In this document: positions 25,033-34,723 of the stretch, one piece after another
Layout: the number at the start of each line of letters is the position of its first letter
How positions within the stretch are numbered: position 1 is the stretch's first letter
Assembly (NCBI RefSeq): GCF_037976825.1
Contig: NZ_CP150269.1
Location: 1,593,501 to 1,657,500, forward strand
Direction of reading: 5' to 3'
Length of the DNA: 64,000 bases
Source of the DNA: Paenibacillus sp. FSL K6-1330
GTDB lineage: Bacteria; Bacillota; Bacilli; Paenibacillales; Paenibacillaceae
Made by a program: the position numbers and the translations under genes
The notes under the pieces: generated by a model
Seen by the model: only the letters and a program-made list of their open reading frames with translations
Databases searched by the model: none
What the model was told of the DNA's origin: nothing

Positions 25033-26745
25033 TTATTGGAGTGTGACCCTAGGATTGAGTGTGATCTCAAAGGCTCGCCACCAGATGAAATCAGGATTGT
25101 CATAAGCCAGCGAAGCACTGCTGTATTCTGCCAATGTCCACGAACACCCCTTTATTTGTTTGACATTGCATGTCGGAGCGGAGGTGCCAATCAGGAAAGC
25201 GTCCCTTCCGGCCAGCGTTGTTTGGTGAATCTGCATTTGATCTCGAAGGATCGTGAACACTTGCTGGTAAGCTGATTCTGTGTTAAAGAGACGCATGTTC
25301 TGATCAGCGAACGAGGCTTGAAGATTATCGTAACGAATATGGCTTGGAGTTCTGGAATAGCTTCGGACATCGACGACAGCAAGCCTCTTGTAATAGTAAT
25401 CCTTCAAAAACCGTTTAAAGAGTAGTGATCCATGAGCGTTAACGGCCATATTCAACTTGGAGGCAGAGGTTTCTGATACCAAAAAAGCATATCTTGCTTG
25501 CCCCATGCCAAGCGAGATGCCCATAAGGTTCCCGGCAGTGTTCCATGCACTATAACCTAATAGGCGTCCCGTATACTGGCTGTCTAGCAGCGCTTCCGTT
25601 ACTGTTGGATTGGCAGAGCCTTTCCCGGTGAAATCCATAACCACGGTTGCTACGAAGTTTGCTCCATTGGCATGGATACGGCTTACGGCATGGGATACCT
25701 GTGTTTCGTCTGTGATTGCCAGAATTTCTATGTTTGGTTCGCAAGTTACATATTGGCCGCCAACCACATCAATATGACGAAGAATATTCTGATGTAAAGT
25801 CATGTATTCATAGTCGTTGATGATCGTGGATCCATGAGGGCCGTAATATTGCAGCGAAATTTGCGTTTTGCTGCCTTCTCGATGCAATTGATTAGCCATC
25901 CGTGCTACCAGAGAATGACCCAAGCCATCTGCATCAGGCAATATAATGGCACGATTCGGATTTTGCCCCTCGCAACCGTCCAGATAACGATCGATGTAGT
26001 TCTCCACAAATTTAATTTCATTGATTTGCACACCTTCTACTTTCGCATCGTCCACTCCAACGGCCAGGAAATCAATATAGCCCTGACGTACAAGCCTGTC
26101 CAATACATAATGATTGGTTTTAAACTTATGTTGCCTTGTGTTGTAGTAATGGGTTTTATTGAAGTGGACGGTATCGCCCAGCTCGGTGCCATCACTGGAT
26201 ATATTATAGCCGTTCAAAATATCGCTGAAGTCTGTATATTTTTTGCGAGCTATACCCATGAAACTGCGAGACTCGGTGTACGCGTTATAAGAGAGTCCCT
26301 CCACATAAGTGGTCGTAGCGAGTCGCAAAATGGTATCAAACACATAGATTGGCTTGCTGGGATAATGTTGTTTAATCTCGCGGATTAGGTCAAGCAAGTC
26401 TGTTGTCCCTGAATCATAATGGGGATACGTCCCGCCTCCGCTTGTTCGCAAGCGTCTACTACCGATTAACCCCCCATAAACGAGCATATCGATAGAAATA
26501 ATAAACCCCTGGACGGAAGAGGCATGATTCAATATGAACTGACGAATATCCTCCGGTTTACCAAAAGTAGGTGCGGAGGTGCCTGTAAGTTGGCTGCCTG
26601 AGGCTTCTGCGACCGAATCGATTCGGTTACGAATAACTGCAGCAGTAGGAGTTATCAGGTTCAAGCCCGAAGCTTGTCCCAATTTGATTACATCATCAAG
26701 GTTTACTGGGCGATCATCCAAGGGTACATACAATACATTTTTCAT
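25033..26745 (-). CDS. DUF4127 family protein
   Basis: A 570-residue protein. The opening KNVLYVPLDDRPVNLDDVIK is characteristic of DUF4127, followed by a GFIISIDMLVYGGLIGSR segment and DADGLGHSLVARMANQL later on. No signal peptide or membrane helix is evident, so it is probably cytoplasmic. The function of the family is unknown; the conserved D and R at the N-terminus and other acidic motifs suggest an enzyme. It is monocistronic, with AAGGAGAG before the ATG and a strong terminator after the stop. Confidence 0.88.
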   Translation of the reverse strand: MKNVLYVPLDDRPVNLDDVIKLGQASGLNLITPTAAVIRNRIDSVAEASGSQLTGTSAPTFGKPEDIRQFILNHASSVQGFIISIDMLVYGGLIGSRRLRTSGGGTYPHYDSGTTDLLDLIREIKQHYPSKPIYVFDTILRLATTTYVEGLSYNAYTESRSFMGIARKKYTDFSDILNGYNISSDGTELGDTVHFNKTHYYNTRQHKFKTNHYVLDRLVRQGYIDFLAVGVDDAKVEGVQINEIKFVENYIDRYLDGCEGQNPNRAIILPDADGLGHSLVARMANQLHREGSKTQISLQYYGPHGSTIINDYEYMTLHQNILRHIDVVGGQYVTCEPNIEILAITDETQVSHAVSRIHANGANFVATVVMDFTGKGSANPTVTEALLDSQYTGRLLGYSAWNTAGNLMGISLGMGQARYAFLVSETSASKLNMAVNAHGSLLFKRFLKDYYYKRLAVVDVRSYSRTPSHIRYDNLQASFADQNMRLFNTESAYQQVFTILRDQMQIHQTTLAGRDAFLIGTSAPTCNVKQIKGCSWTLAEYSSASLAYDNPDFIWWRAFEITLNPRVTLQ

Positions 26746-27076
26746 TGGTCAACTCTCCTTATTTATGGTTTGATTGGCCTTCATATATATAGGTAAATTT
26801 TCCATTCCGTTTACAACCATAAATCATTTATTTTTTTCAATCCAATCTTCCAAGCATTTTAAAGTCAATCCGGATTGCGCTCTGGCTGTTAACCCCTTCA
26901 GACGGAGGGAAGTACATGGATTTAAGCATATTTTTCGAATGTATGAAGATCTGATTCAGCATAAGCGAAGGTAATTGTTCAGCTTTATTTAAGCATTCGT
27001 TAAGAACTTGCCCCACTGATTGATAAGATATGTTCCTTATACTTTCCTTCAGAGAGTACATAAGGAGGCAGTCGGG
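26746..27076. other. 331-bp divergent intergenic region
   Basis: AT-rich spacer between the divergent DUF4127 and lipoprotein genes. Short open frames on both strands lack ribosome-binding sites. No clear promoter pair can be fixed by eye. Confidence 0.4.
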
Positions 27077-27394
27077 ATGGGATCCATACATCATGCGAAA
27101 CGGAACATTAGGCTTACTATGGTATGGCCAGCAATCATAGTATTGGTTGGGGTCTTGCTACTATCGGGGTGCGCAGAGTTCAAGATTTCTGGTGAAGATA
27201 CCCGGATTGAGAATCGAACCATTGGAGGGGCGGCAGCAGCCAATAGAAACTCATCGATGGCACCAGCATCCTTTCTCGAGCAATTATGGGGGGAAATATC
27301 AGACGGGGTGACGAATCGCACCAGAAAAATGAGAGGCAGGCAAACGCCGGGCCATACCCTATCCGAAGCGAGTTGGCGTATGGAGGTACGATAA
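27077..27394 (+). CDS. small lipoprotein of unknown function
   Basis: A 105-residue protein with a short basic N-terminus, a hydrophobic stretch and lipobox LLSGC (Cys32), so it should be anchored on the outer face of the membrane. The mature part is polar with two Ala/Gly/Asn-rich stretches and a basic segment (TRKMRGRQ); no family is recognised. ATG 27077 is chosen because AAGGAGG lies 8 bp upstream; the frame is open further upstream but without such a site. A terminator follows 95 bp after the stop. Confidence 0.6.
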   Translation: MGSIHHAKRNIRLTMVWPAIIVLVGVLLLSGCAEFKISGEDTRIENRTIGGAAAANRNSSMAPASFLEQLWGEISDGVTNRTRKMRGRQTPGHTLSEASWRMEVR

Positions 27395-27488
27395 TGCAGG
27401 GAAGACGGCTAATTGTGAATATGCTGCAGAAGTCATTTTAACGAGATCCTATCGTGAATGTAGACGACAATAAAGAAAATGAGGACAG

Positions 27489-27516
27489 CTCCCTTTCCTG
27501 GAAGGGAGTTTTTTTG
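27489..27516 (+). terminator. terminator after the small lipoprotein gene
   Basis: CTCCCTT and AAGGGAG arms with a TCCTGG loop, followed by T7. Confidence 0.82.
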
Positions 27517-27518
27517 TT

Positions 27519-27546
27519 TTGATTTTGGAACAGATTGTCTTATAAT
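27519..27546 (+). promoter_or_regulatory. promoter of the beta-propeller protein gene
   Basis: TTGATT (27519-27524), 16-bp spacer and perfect TATAAT (27541-27546), directly after the terminator. Confidence 0.55.
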
Positions 27547-27589
27547 AGCGTTTACATGATGTATGCTTGTATGGGAGAGGATGGTTTCA

Positions 27590-29860
27590 GTGAGTTTACG
27601 CGTATCGATCCGAAAGCGACTATTCATTGGAATAACGGCAGCTGTCTGTATTTCACTTGTTGGGCAACCGGCTCAGGGTATACAGATGAGCACTCGTATC
27701 GTAGTCGCTGGTGCTGCTGAAACTGGGGGCTTTACATCCGGCCAACGCGTTACGATTCAGCAGAAGGCTGCTTTATTTCCTAATACGCTTAGTAAGAATA
27801 GCAATCTGACAAAACTCAAGGTGAGCTATTACGGCACCAAGGGGGAAACGCTCCGGCTTTCCTCCGTGAAAGGGGAATTGGCTTTAATCAAATCCGATTC
27901 CCGGGGAGACTTATGGCTCCCGACATGGTATGTGTCCAAGGAAGCTGCCCTAGTAAAAGAAATTTCTCCGCTCTCGCTTCAACTGCGCAGCAGCGGCAGT
28001 ATATATCTTACTCCCGGCAGCACGGTGAAATGGCCAATATCCCAAACGGGAACGTCTCTTATCGCCGTAGCGAAGTGGAAGGACTGGTATGGCGTCATGA
28101 TCAGTCCTGCCAAGTGGAAGGAAGATTACCGGATCTACCGTCCGGCGATGATGTGGGTGCGAGGCAGTGACGTGACGGCCAAGAAGGCGATGCCTGACGG
28201 GCTTCTCGATGGGAATTCGGAAATAACGACGGATGTGGTACGCAACTTGACGGAGTTTCTTTTCAAGAAAGGCACCCCTTCTTCTTATGTGAAAAAGCTG
28301 CTTGGCGAGCCGCAGGCGAGGGAGACATCGCGGAATCAGGAGATGAGCTCCAATAAACCGATGATACTTGGAGAGACCTGGAGATATGAGCAGCGGGATG
28401 CCCATTATACCGTGACGTTCTCTCCGTCCGGAAAGCTGACGGCCAGCGAGTGGACGATTCCGGGGACCGGATCCCTTGAACGGAGTTTCAGTCCTGGCGA
28501 TGATTACGAGTTTACCTATCATTTTGCCGCCGTGCCGCCGCCGAAGACCCTAAAAGCTGAGCCCGACTGGCGAAATCAGGGCAATCTGAACTTCACCTTC
28601 CTGCTTGAGGCAAACGAGGACGTCCTGCTCCTCAAGGGGGATGATGGCGGATACAGCGGGATGCACGATAATTCATCCTTGTATGCGATTGACCGTGGCA
28701 CCGGCATGAAGCTGTGGCAGGAGGATGCGGGATTTGGCTGGTATACAGCCGTCACGGATAAGGAGCGGGAGTATGTCACGATGTTCTCGGCTTATAACCC
28801 GGTGGTAAAGGATTATGTAGCCCGCGTGCGGCATATCCAGTTGTCGGATGGAAAAGTGTTATGGGAGGTTAAGCCGAAGAACGAATTTGGACTGACGATG
28901 ACGGCTGCGCAAGACACGGTAGTTCTGGATGAACCGCTCGATCTGAACGAAACCAAAAGTTTGCTGAGCGTGCTGGATCAGGAAACCGGAAAGCTGCGTT
29001 GGAAAAAGACGTTGTCCGGCGAACACCGCTTATTGAACCAGGGCACGGACGATCCGTACGTGCTCATCGAGCAGAACGGACAGCTTACCGCTTACGATCC
29101 CGAAACCGGCAAAGCCGTATGGGATTACAAAGTCGGGAAAAAGTTCATGGACGATCCGACCCAAGATCCGTATTTTACTGGAGGCTATCGCTACAATCCG
29201 GTATCTCCTGCGGATATGACAACAAGATGGATGCTGCTTGGCAAGGAGTGGGTTCTGCTCAATACGGAAACTGGCGAACGCGAAGGCGTGTATCCAGCAC
29301 GTGAGATGGAACGGTTCGAGGTGCTAAATGAGCGGTATTTGTTGGTGCAGCGCGCGTTGAACGGGAAGTATTTCAGCGGGGCTACCGCTTACGAAAGCGT
29401 ATTGTATGACAGCTTGGAAGATCGGGAATTATGGACCGTGAAAGGCAAAGCTGCCCGCGGCGCCATTGAGGGAGAGCGAGTCTATCTTACATTGAACGGC
29501 ATCCCGGCAGCGGTAGATAAAGAAACCGGTAGCGTAATTTGGAAGATGGAGACCATTTCCAAAGCGAGTGACGATCTATCCCATCTAGTTGGCAGCAGTT
29601 ATGGAATCCTGGACCGCTACCTGCTTCTGAGCTTGGGAAGCGATCTTGTGGTGTTGAACAAGGACGACGGCAGAAGCTTGGGAAGATTGCATAACGTGAT
29701 TACCGGCAACGTGGATTTGCGAGAGCAATATGCCAGAAACGGTGCACTGAACGTAACGGATCATCAGGTGTTGGTCGGAACAGTGAATGGAGCGTTCATT
29801 CGCTATGATGCGGAAGAATTAAAGGCTCGTCTGGATGAACTGTTTGAACGCATGGAATAA
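27590..29860 (+). CDS. secreted PQQ-type beta-propeller repeat protein
   Basis: About 756 residues with a signal peptide (RKRLFIGITAAVCISLVG). Residues about 40-165 form an SH3-like/stalk-like region ending in an MMWVRGSDV strand. Next comes a LLGEPQ segment like that of SmpA/OmlA-type domains. From residue about 320 several propeller blades follow, each with a D/ETG..W signature (GTGMKLWQED, SDGKVLWEVK, ETGKLRWKKT, ETGKAVWDYK, ETGSVIWKME). Such propellers bind partners or ligands; nothing shows a PQQ cofactor. GTG 27590 is preferred because GGGAGAGG lies 9 bp upstream; ATG 27563 or 27581 are alternatives. Confidence 0.78.
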   Translation: MSLRVSIRKRLFIGITAAVCISLVGQPAQGIQMSTRIVVAGAAETGGFTSGQRVTIQQKAALFPNTLSKNSNLTKLKVSYYGTKGETLRLSSVKGELALIKSDSRGDLWLPTWYVSKEAALVKEISPLSLQLRSSGSIYLTPGSTVKWPISQTGTSLIAVAKWKDWYGVMISPAKWKEDYRIYRPAMMWVRGSDVTAKKAMPDGLLDGNSEITTDVVRNLTEFLFKKGTPSSYVKKLLGEPQARETSRNQEMSSNKPMILGETWRYEQRDAHYTVTFSPSGKLTASEWTIPGTGSLERSFSPGDDYEFTYHFAAVPPPKTLKAEPDWRNQGNLNFTFLLEANEDVLLLKGDDGGYSGMHDNSSLYAIDRGTGMKLWQEDAGFGWYTAVTDKEREYVTMFSAYNPVVKDYVARVRHIQLSDGKVLWEVKPKNEFGLTMTAAQDTVVLDEPLDLNETKSLLSVLDQETGKLRWKKTLSGEHRLLNQGTDDPYVLIEQNGQLTAYDPETGKAVWDYKVGKKFMDDPTQDPYFTGGYRYNPVSPADMTTRWMLLGKEWVLLNTETGEREGVYPAREMERFEVLNERYLLVQRALNGKYFSGATAYESVLYDSLEDRELWTVKGKAARGAIEGERVYLTLNGIPAAVDKETGSVIWKMETISKASDDLSHLVGSSYGILDRYLLLSLGSDLVVLNKDDGRSLGRLHNVITGNVDLREQYARNGALNVTDHQVLVGTVNGAFIRYDAEELKARLDELFERME

Positions 29861-29878
29861 AGAATGAATCAAGAGATA

Positions 29879-29921
29879 AGCGTCCCTGGTGTCTGGAAAC
29901 AGATGCTGGGGGCGTTTTTTT
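29879..29921 (+). terminator. terminator of the beta-propeller gene
   Basis: GCGTCCCTGGTGTCTG pairs with CAGATGCTGGGGGCGT around GAAA, followed by T7. Confidence 0.85.
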
Positions 29922-29947
29922 GGTTTGCAATCTTGCAAATTTTGATA

Positions 29948-29975
29948 TTGTTTCATTTCTATAGGGTGGTATAAT
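29948..29975 (+). promoter_or_regulatory. extended -10 promoter of the stalk-domain protein gene
   Basis: TTGTTT (29948-29953), 16-bp spacer and TGG-TATAAT (29967-29975), an extended -10 element. Confidence 0.6.
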
Positions 29976-30038
29976 ATTCCTGGTTCAAATTAACTAGATC
30001 TGAAAGACTTACATTCAGATAAGAGATGAGGTTCATTC

Positions 30039-31997
30039 ATGTTCAAGAAAATGTGGGTTCTGCTGTTGGCGGTTTGCGTGATGATCCCGAACGCAGCCGG
30101 GGCAGCTTATGGGGAGTCGGGCAAGTCAAGCTCGAAGATTGCAATGTTATTGCCTGATGGTACACCTTTGATGGAGGATGGCACGGTCTGGGTTACGTAC
30201 AGCCGCCTTCCAATCAACCAAATCCCGATTCCGCTGGGTGGAGATCTGAAGTTCATCGCGGGCTCCAGCGGATATGGATTCGGCGTCAATAACGCGGGTG
30301 GACTCGTTATGTGGGGGGAATCGGGATATGAGGCTGTAGCGGGTGTGAACCATGTGAAACAGGTTGGACAAGGCTACTGGTTGACCTCTGACGGCAATGT
30401 TCAACGTATGGTTAATTCCAAGCCGCAAGATGTAAAAGGCTTTGAGGGAATAAGCGTTTTTGACGAGAATAAGGGAATTATCGGCGGTGTTACCCAGTCG
30501 GGAACAATCTTATATCATAATAGTGCCTATACGCCGGAACCTGTGACGCTTGGTCAAGCAGCGGATGTGAACGCCATTCGCAAAATCAAGGTTGCCGGCG
30601 ATTACGCCGCTATTTTATACAATGACGGAAGACTTGTGCTGTTCAGTACGCTTCGAATCAATGGCAGCACGACTTATCTGTCCCAAAACCTGATTTCTGA
30701 CGGGGCTGACATCTCTTTTGGGAAAGAACAGAAACTGATTTTCGTTAAAAAAGATGGAACGGTGTGGAATGCGAGATTGGATGTATTCACGCAAACCTTC
30801 GAAATGAGCCCGTTGAACGGGATCAGCGGAGTGAAAGAGATTGTGGGAATCGAAGGTTCCAAAAGCTTTTTTGCCCGGTTATCGGATGGTACTTGGACGG
30901 AGTATGATAGTGGACAGCAATACGATGTGGCGGTACCGAGCATTACCGGCGTCACTATTAAGGTATCGAACAGCAAGCCGAAGGTGGGGAGCTCGATCAC
31001 GCCAACGGTTGAATTTCAGTACAGCAGCGGAGAGAAACACAAGGTTCCGGCGAATATGATCTCGTTATCGGTAGATAAGCCTCATCTGGTCAAGGCAGGG
31101 GATAAAGGCACCTATAAAATCATGGGTGTGGGTGAGGCCACGCTGACGGTGGAAGTTGCAGGCAAGAAGCAATCGGTGAAAATCATTTCAGGACTTGGCA
31201 AACCGCTGGAGAACGCTAAACAGGAGAAGGGAATTACCTACCTGCCTCTGAAGCCGGTGTTTGAAGCCGTGGGAGGTTCGGTTCAATATCAGGCTGCTTC
31301 CAAAACCTTTGATATCACCGTAGGACAGACCGAGCTTACCGTCAAGGCAGGAAGCAAGCAAGCGAAGATCAACGGAAAAACCGTGAATATGAAAGGTGCT
31401 CCGATCCAGAACAAAGGGGAGACACTCGTATCCGCGGATCTGCTGACCGCAGCACTGGGTGCAAAACTGAAATGGGACGCATCCAAACAGCAAATGACCG
31501 TGACGCTGGGCGCGGCACAATTCGTTGTAAAGGGCGAGCCGAAGAAAGCAACGAGCAGCGGTAACACCGGAAACTCCGGGAAAAGCAAAATGTCATCGGT
31601 CCCTGCGACCGGAAGCATGGCTGGTTGGAGGCTGTTAAAAGGCCATGAATATGAAAAATCCTTGCGGATTTATTACCAATACAAGAATGGCATCCTGTCG
31701 ACCAAAACGGAGGATATCCGTAAGGTGGATTTGAATAAAAAGGTGACTTGGACGGATGATTACGGCCGTAAGCATACCAATACCGTCCGTGAAATCTACT
31801 CTCTGTTCACCCTTTCGAATGAATATACCTCTGAATGGCTCCACAAGAAATTCGGTAAGCTTTATGAGGATTGGCTGCTAAGCTCCTTGGTTGATGCCGC
31901 TCGTATTGTTGAGCAATATCTGCAAGAGACCGGTCAGATGCCGAGTTATGCACCCAATGTCACCCTGACGCCGGATGCGGTATTTGAATACGAGTGA
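30039..31997 (+). CDS. secreted protein with RCC1-like propeller and copper amine oxidase-type stalk domain
   Basis: A 652-residue protein with a signal peptide ending near GAAYG. Residues about 30-300 read as RCC1-like strands (LPDGTPLMEDGTVWV, NNAGGLVMWGES, SQSGTILYHN, KKDGTVWN). About 305-385 is an Ig-like segment. Residues about 390-490 are a Cu_amine_oxidN1 stalk domain (YLPLKPVFEAVGGSVQY, WDASKQQMTVTLG). The last ~120 residues are of no recognised family. The protein is probably exported or bound to the cell surface. A ribosome-binding site is weak (GATGAGG). Confidence 0.78.
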   Translation: MFKKMWVLLLAVCVMIPNAAGAAYGESGKSSSKIAMLLPDGTPLMEDGTVWVTYSRLPINQIPIPLGGDLKFIAGSSGYGFGVNNAGGLVMWGESGYEAVAGVNHVKQVGQGYWLTSDGNVQRMVNSKPQDVKGFEGISVFDENKGIIGGVTQSGTILYHNSAYTPEPVTLGQAADVNAIRKIKVAGDYAAILYNDGRLVLFSTLRINGSTTYLSQNLISDGADISFGKEQKLIFVKKDGTVWNARLDVFTQTFEMSPLNGISGVKEIVGIEGSKSFFARLSDGTWTEYDSGQQYDVAVPSITGVTIKVSNSKPKVGSSITPTVEFQYSSGEKHKVPANMISLSVDKPHLVKAGDKGTYKIMGVGEATLTVEVAGKKQSVKIISGLGKPLENAKQEKGITYLPLKPVFEAVGGSVQYQAASKTFDITVGQTELTVKAGSKQAKINGKTVNMKGAPIQNKGETLVSADLLTAALGAKLKWDASKQQMTVTLGAAQFVVKGEPKKATSSGNTGNSGKSKMSSVPATGSMAGWRLLKGHEYEKSLRIYYQYKNGILSTKTEDIRKVDLNKKVTWTDDYGRKHTNTVREIYSLFTLSNEYTSEWLHKKFGKLYEDWLLSSLVDAARIVEQYLQETGQMPSYAPNVTLTPDAVFEYE

Positions 31998-32037
31998 GTG
32001 AACACAAGCAAGGAAAAAAGATATTCTCGTTTCCGAT

Positions 32038-32067
32038 AAGGGCCAGGAGATTCCTGGCTCTTTTTGT
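32038..32067 (+). terminator. terminator of the stalk-domain protein gene
   Basis: GGGCCAGGA and TCCTGGCTC arms with a GAT loop, then T5. Confidence 0.82.
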
Positions 32068-32098
32068 TATGGATGCAAACATGTCCGGTAAACGTCAT

Positions 32099-32123
32099 TT
32101 CTGTGCAAACTCCATGCACAGAA
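32099..32123. promoter_or_regulatory. perfect inverted repeat upstream of the AraC-type regulator gene
   Basis: TTCTGTGCA (32099-32107) and TGCACAGAA (32115-32123) are exact complements 7 bp apart, about 95 bp before the ATG. It may be an operator or an RNA hairpin; no T-run follows. Confidence 0.4.
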
Positions 32124-32217
32124 GTTGCAGCGAATATTATAACTTACATCAAAATATAGTAGACGTAAATGCAAACCTTGTTTACTTGCAATTTTAAATA
32201 CCAAGGGGGGGACATTC

Positions 32218-34533
32218 ATGAAGCGAAGGACGCCGCCTAACCGATCACCTGAGCCGGGGGATACCGATTCTCTGCCTCCCAGAAGGACCACTCTGTTTTG
32301 GAGGCTGTTTGCCAACTATTTTCTCCTCATTCTCATCCCCGTCATTGTTGCTTCGGTTCTTGCGCAGGTGCTGGTCGTTCGCATCATTGAAAAGGATGCC
32401 GAGCGTTTTAACCAAGTGATGATGAATCGATTCTCCGAGCAGACGGATACCGAGCTTCAGTCCTTGAAAACGAGCATGATTAATATCCTCAGCACCTCCA
32501 GATTACGGAGCGTGCTTCTCGCTCCCATGGCTTCTTCGCCGGAAAGCCAGCTGCTTCCGGAACTGCTTCATTCCCTGCGGGAGCAGCTGCAGCAGCTGGA
32601 ATCGGATGATCTCGTCGAGAGGGCGTATTATTATTTTGTTCACCAGGATTTGATGATGGATGCCGAAACCTACACGAATAAAGCGTATTATTTCCATTCC
32701 CATTATCCCTTGGATCTGAACCGCCGGCATCAGCTGGAAGCTGAATTATCCGGCAAAAAAATGATGGACTTTATGGATACCCCCGACACGTTGACGGCTT
32801 CCATGAGCTACCCGTTTAATACCGCGGCTCCTGAAGTCTATCTCCTGGTCGAAGTGAAACGAGACAAGCTTCAGGAGCAGATTCATATTCCGGAGAGCTG
32901 GGTTACGGGCACGGCGATTGTGGATGATAGGGCCAAAGTGATCGCCCAGAACGGACTGACCGAGCAGGACCAGCTTGCCCTGCAGCAGCGAATACGTACA
33001 GAGGGCATTGCTTCGCAATTCACGATATCGGACAAGACGGGGCTGTCCTTCATGGCATCTGGCTTTGACGAGTCCTGGCATTATATCAGCATGATCGATT
33101 TGGGTACATTGATGAAGCCGGTCTATATGACCCGATGGATCTGTTGGTTATTCCTCCTATTCTTTCTCATTGTTGGCGCACTCGCCTCGTATTATTTAAG
33201 CCGGCGCTTATATCGGCCGATTCGGGAGATTAAGGATGGACTGAAGCTGCATCACACTCCGAACGGGGAGGTCGGCCACGAAGGAAACGAGTTTGATGTC
33301 ATCAAACGCTATTCCCAGTTCATTATTACGGAGAATAAAGAGCTGTTCCAGATGGTGAACGGGATGCTGCCGATTGTCCATGAGCAGTTTTTTACGAAAA
33401 TCCTGCTGGGGCAATACCGCGATGCCTTATCGATTGAGTACTACGCCAAGGAGATTGAGTTTGCCTACAGCCATAAGGCGGCAAGAACCGTCCTGTGCAT
33501 CTCGTTCCATTATGATCCAACCGTTTACGAGTCGGCATCGGAATCCACCAAGACTTTTTTGCTGACGGAGCTGAAGGACAAGATTCATCGGCTGGCACAT
33601 GGCATGGTCTGGATCTGCCAGACAAGGCCGGATCTGATAGCTTGCATCGTGGAGCATGGTTCCATTACGGAGGGCGAGGACCATCCGGAACAAATAGCGG
33701 AGCAGATAAGGCACGTTTTTCTGGAATACGGTGCTTATTATAAAGCGACCATCGGTATCGGAAAGACCGTTCATGCCATTGAGGAGCTGCACCAGTCTTA
33801 TGAGCATGCGCTGGCCATGCTGAAGTACCGGGGGCTGCATTCTGCGGTGGAGATTTGCGGCAGTCAGCCTTCCCGGGAGCTGCAGCAGTGGGATTCTTTT
33901 CTATCTGTACAGGAGGTTCAGCGGATTCTCAATCAGTACAAAACGAGGGAGTATGACAAGCTGCTTCATTCCGTGCTTGCTCTGCTGGAGGAGGGAGAGG
34001 GCAAGGATGCATCTGCCATGCAGATGAAATATCTGCTAGCCGATGTGCTAAACACCTGGATTCGGGCCGTGGAATCGGAGCGCAATGAACTCAACGTTCC
34101 GTATTACTCGGGTCTGTTCGAACGAATGAATCGCTGCATGACATGGGACGAGCTGACGTGCTGTTTCGAAGAGATTCATGGTTTTCTGTTCCGGAAGCCG
34201 GCTTCCAGCAGCCGGAGTCAACAGTTTAGCGAGATCGTGGAATACATTCATGAGCATTATGATCAAGAGATGTCGATCGAGTATTTTGCCGGTATGTTGA
34301 ATATGTCCATCGGGCATTTCAGCCGGACCTTCAAGGAGGAGGTCGGGGAGAAATACGTGGAATATATCGCGAAGTACCGGCTGATGAAGGCGAAGCAATT
34401 TTTGCTTGAAACCGATTTGAAAATTGACGAAATTGCCGAGAAGGTTGGGTATTGGGGCCGAAATTCTTTGATTCGGGCTTTCCGCCGATATGAAGGCATT
34501 ACGCCCGCCAAATACCGGAGTTTTCACCAATAG
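32218..34533 (+). CDS. membrane-anchored AraC-family transcriptional regulator with extracytoplasmic sensor
   Basis: A 771-residue protein of the large Paenibacillus-type AraC sensor family. A hydrophobic helix at about 24-50 and another at about 298-325 enclose a ~250-residue extracytoplasmic sensor (Cache-like by layout). A cytoplasmic middle region of about 340 residues follows. The C-terminal ~100 residues are an AraC helix-turn-helix pair (MSIEYFAGMLNMSIGHFSRTF and KIDEIAEKVGYWGRNSLIRAF, ending G-I-T-P-A-K-Y-R). It should sense an extracellular sugar and activate the ABC transporter operon that starts 190 bp downstream. GGGGGGG is next to the ATG. Confidence 0.9.
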   Translation: MKRRTPPNRSPEPGDTDSLPPRRTTLFWRLFANYFLLILIPVIVASVLAQVLVVRIIEKDAERFNQVMMNRFSEQTDTELQSLKTSMINILSTSRLRSVLLAPMASSPESQLLPELLHSLREQLQQLESDDLVERAYYYFVHQDLMMDAETYTNKAYYFHSHYPLDLNRRHQLEAELSGKKMMDFMDTPDTLTASMSYPFNTAAPEVYLLVEVKRDKLQEQIHIPESWVTGTAIVDDRAKVIAQNGLTEQDQLALQQRIRTEGIASQFTISDKTGLSFMASGFDESWHYISMIDLGTLMKPVYMTRWICWLFLLFFLIVGALASYYLSRRLYRPIREIKDGLKLHHTPNGEVGHEGNEFDVIKRYSQFIITENKELFQMVNGMLPIVHEQFFTKILLGQYRDALSIEYYAKEIEFAYSHKAARTVLCISFHYDPTVYESASESTKTFLLTELKDKIHRLAHGMVWICQTRPDLIACIVEHGSITEGEDHPEQIAEQIRHVFLEYGAYYKATIGIGKTVHAIEELHQSYEHALAMLKYRGLHSAVEICGSQPSRELQQWDSFLSVQEVQRILNQYKTREYDKLLHSVLALLEEGEGKDASAMQMKYLLADVLNTWIRAVESERNELNVPYYSGLFERMNRCMTWDELTCCFEEIHGFLFRKPASSSRSQQFSEIVEYIHEHYDQEMSIEYFAGMLNMSIGHFSRTFKEEVGEKYVEYIAKYRLMKAKQFLLETDLKIDEIAEKVGYWGRNSLIRAFRRYEGITPAKYRSFHQ

Positions 34534-34537
34534 GAAA

Positions 34538-34573
34538 GAAGAGACTGCATTATTTTCTGAAGTCTCTTTTTTT
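34538..34573 (+). terminator. terminator between regulator and transporter operon
   Basis: AAGAGACT and AGTCTCTT arms with an AT-rich loop and a T7 tail. Confidence 0.72.
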
Positions 34574-34723
34574 GCATGGAACAGGCTGAAAGCCTTGCGG
34601 CACAGGCAGTGCAAAACATGTGTCTTAAGGAAAAGATGTTTGCTTTACGCGAAGGAAGCACAGCTCGTATAGTGGGGACAACAACGAATGAATGTAAATG
34701 CTTTCAATCGGAGGTGGGGATTA

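Noticed and set aside
26837..27094. 85-codon minus-strand open frame
   Set aside because: It has no ribosome-binding site and overlaps the start of a better supported lipoprotein gene.
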